Assembly (NCBI GenBank): GCA_964432875.1
Contig: CAYSPJ010000084.1
Span: 1-22,954, forward strand
From: JACJYE01 sp964432875
GTDB lineage: Bacteria > Bacteroidota > Bacteroidia > Chitinophagales > Saprospiraceae
Length of the DNA: 22,954 nt
Direction of reading: 5' to 3'
A program made the position numbers and the translations under genes. The notes under the pieces are model-generated. The model saw only the letters and a program-made list of their open reading frames with translations. It did no database searches and was not told the origin of the DNA. The first letter of the stretch is position 1, and each line of letters starts with the position of its first letter. Below are positions 22,497 through 22,954 of this stretch, one piece after another.

Positions 22497-22954
22497 TTAC
22501 CCTAACTCTCGCCCTTTCTGCAAGCGCTGATAAAACGCTTTCTCCGTGATTTCAGAATACTGTGCTGCCTGGCGGCGGAACGCATCATAAGAAGCATAAA
22601 CCTTGCGGCTAGCCGGGTCCTTTTCCGTCAGCTCCAGGATAACCTCTTCGGTGTAGGCGCGCAAACGCTCGATGACCTCATCGGGGAAGCGGCGCAGGGT
22701 GATGCCGCTTTCCAGCAGGCGGTCCAGCGCTTCAGCGTTTTTGGCTTCCATCTCGCTCAGCACCCAGAGGTTGATGTGCATAGCCGCCGTGCGCAGGATT
22801 GCCTTCAGGTCGGCGGGCAGGCTGTCGAAGAGGTTTTTGTTGATGAAAAACTCTAGCATGGTGCCCGGCTCATGCCAGCCGGGGGTGTAGTAGTATTTGG
22901 CGATTTCGTGAAAGCCCATGAGCATATCGTGGTAAGGGCCCAGCCATTCGGTAG
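22497..22954 (-). CDS. TRAP transporter solute-binding protein (DctP family), C-terminal part
   Basis: The coding frame runs off the right edge, leaving the last 151 residues of a periplasmic TRAP substrate-binding protein. The segment at the edge reads TEWLGPYHDMLMGFHEIAKYYYTPGWHEPGTMLEFFINKNLFDSLP. This is the family's characteristic region, including the EWxGPY and YYYxPGWHEPG blocks of the subgroup that binds 2-oxo or other organic acids. A helical C-terminus follows. It lies 215 bp upstream of the small membrane protein and the SSS-kinase on the same strand. The DctQ/DctM membrane subunits are not in the window and may lie further right. The neighbourhood suggests carboxylate uptake linked to the acetate/propionate genes, but the ligand is not known. 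Confidence 0.88.
   Translation of the reverse strand, partial: TEWLGPYHDMLMGFHEIAKYYYTPGWHEPGTMLEFFINKNLFDSLPADLKAILRTAAMHINLWVLSEMEAKNAEALDRLLESGITLRRFPDEVIERLRAYTEEVILELTEKDPASRKVYASYDAFRRQAAQYSEITEKAFYQRLQKGRELG

Overview
The window looks like chromosomal DNA of a Bacteroidota species, probably from the Saprospiria/Lewinella side of the phylum; this placement is inferred. Supporting signs are a SdhA of the long Bacteroidota type, start codons without a Shine-Dalgarno sequence, and several promoters of the phylum-specific form (TTTG, about 20 bp, TAnnTTTG). The best promoters are in front of rpsO and acs. The genes are mostly housekeeping or metabolic, and I see no prophage, CRISPR array, complete tRNA/rRNA gene or large mobile element.

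Left part (1-4250, all minus strand): succinate dehydrogenase/fumarate reductase flavoprotein (sdhA, probably followed by sdhB outside the window), a membrane-bound di-iron fatty acid/sterol hydroxylase, a 139-bp MITE-like palindromic element with an 8-bp target duplication, and a polyprenol-phosphate mannosyltransferase-like GT2 enzyme whose stop codon lies in that duplication.

Centre-left (4439-7465, plus strand): a small outer-membrane barrel protein, overlapping by one base (TAATG) the first of two tandem paralogues related to aminoacyl-tRNA-protein transferases (ATE/Bpt). Both paralogues have lost the N-terminal cysteine cluster and carry a C-terminal extension of about 140 residues.

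Centre (7500-12222, plus strand): rpsO and pnp, each with its own promoter signal and separated by a strong terminator; pnp ends in an Arg/Asp/Gly-rich tail encoded by perfect 15-bp repeats. A second strong terminator follows, then a TonB-dependent receptor. Next come a DinB-like DUF1572 protein (minus), a secreted PepSY-like protein (plus) and a small zinc-ribbon protein (minus).

Right part (14128-22954, all minus): read in transcription order, this is the C-terminus of a TRAP transporter solute-binding protein, a 68-residue two-helix membrane protein, a large SSS-STAC-histidine kinase fusion overlapping it by ATGA, a receiver-only response regulator, acetyl-CoA synthetase (acs) with a good promoter, and a propionyl-CoA-synthetase-like enzyme. 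This resembles the CbrA/CrbS family of transporter-sensor kinases that control acetate use in Proteobacteria. The coherent picture, which is inferred, is a short-chain carboxylate sensing, uptake and activation locus. Its unusual point is that the response regulator next to the kinase has no DNA-binding domain. Otherwise the region is ordinary; the items most worth a second look are this locus, the cysteine-less transferase pair and the palindromic element.
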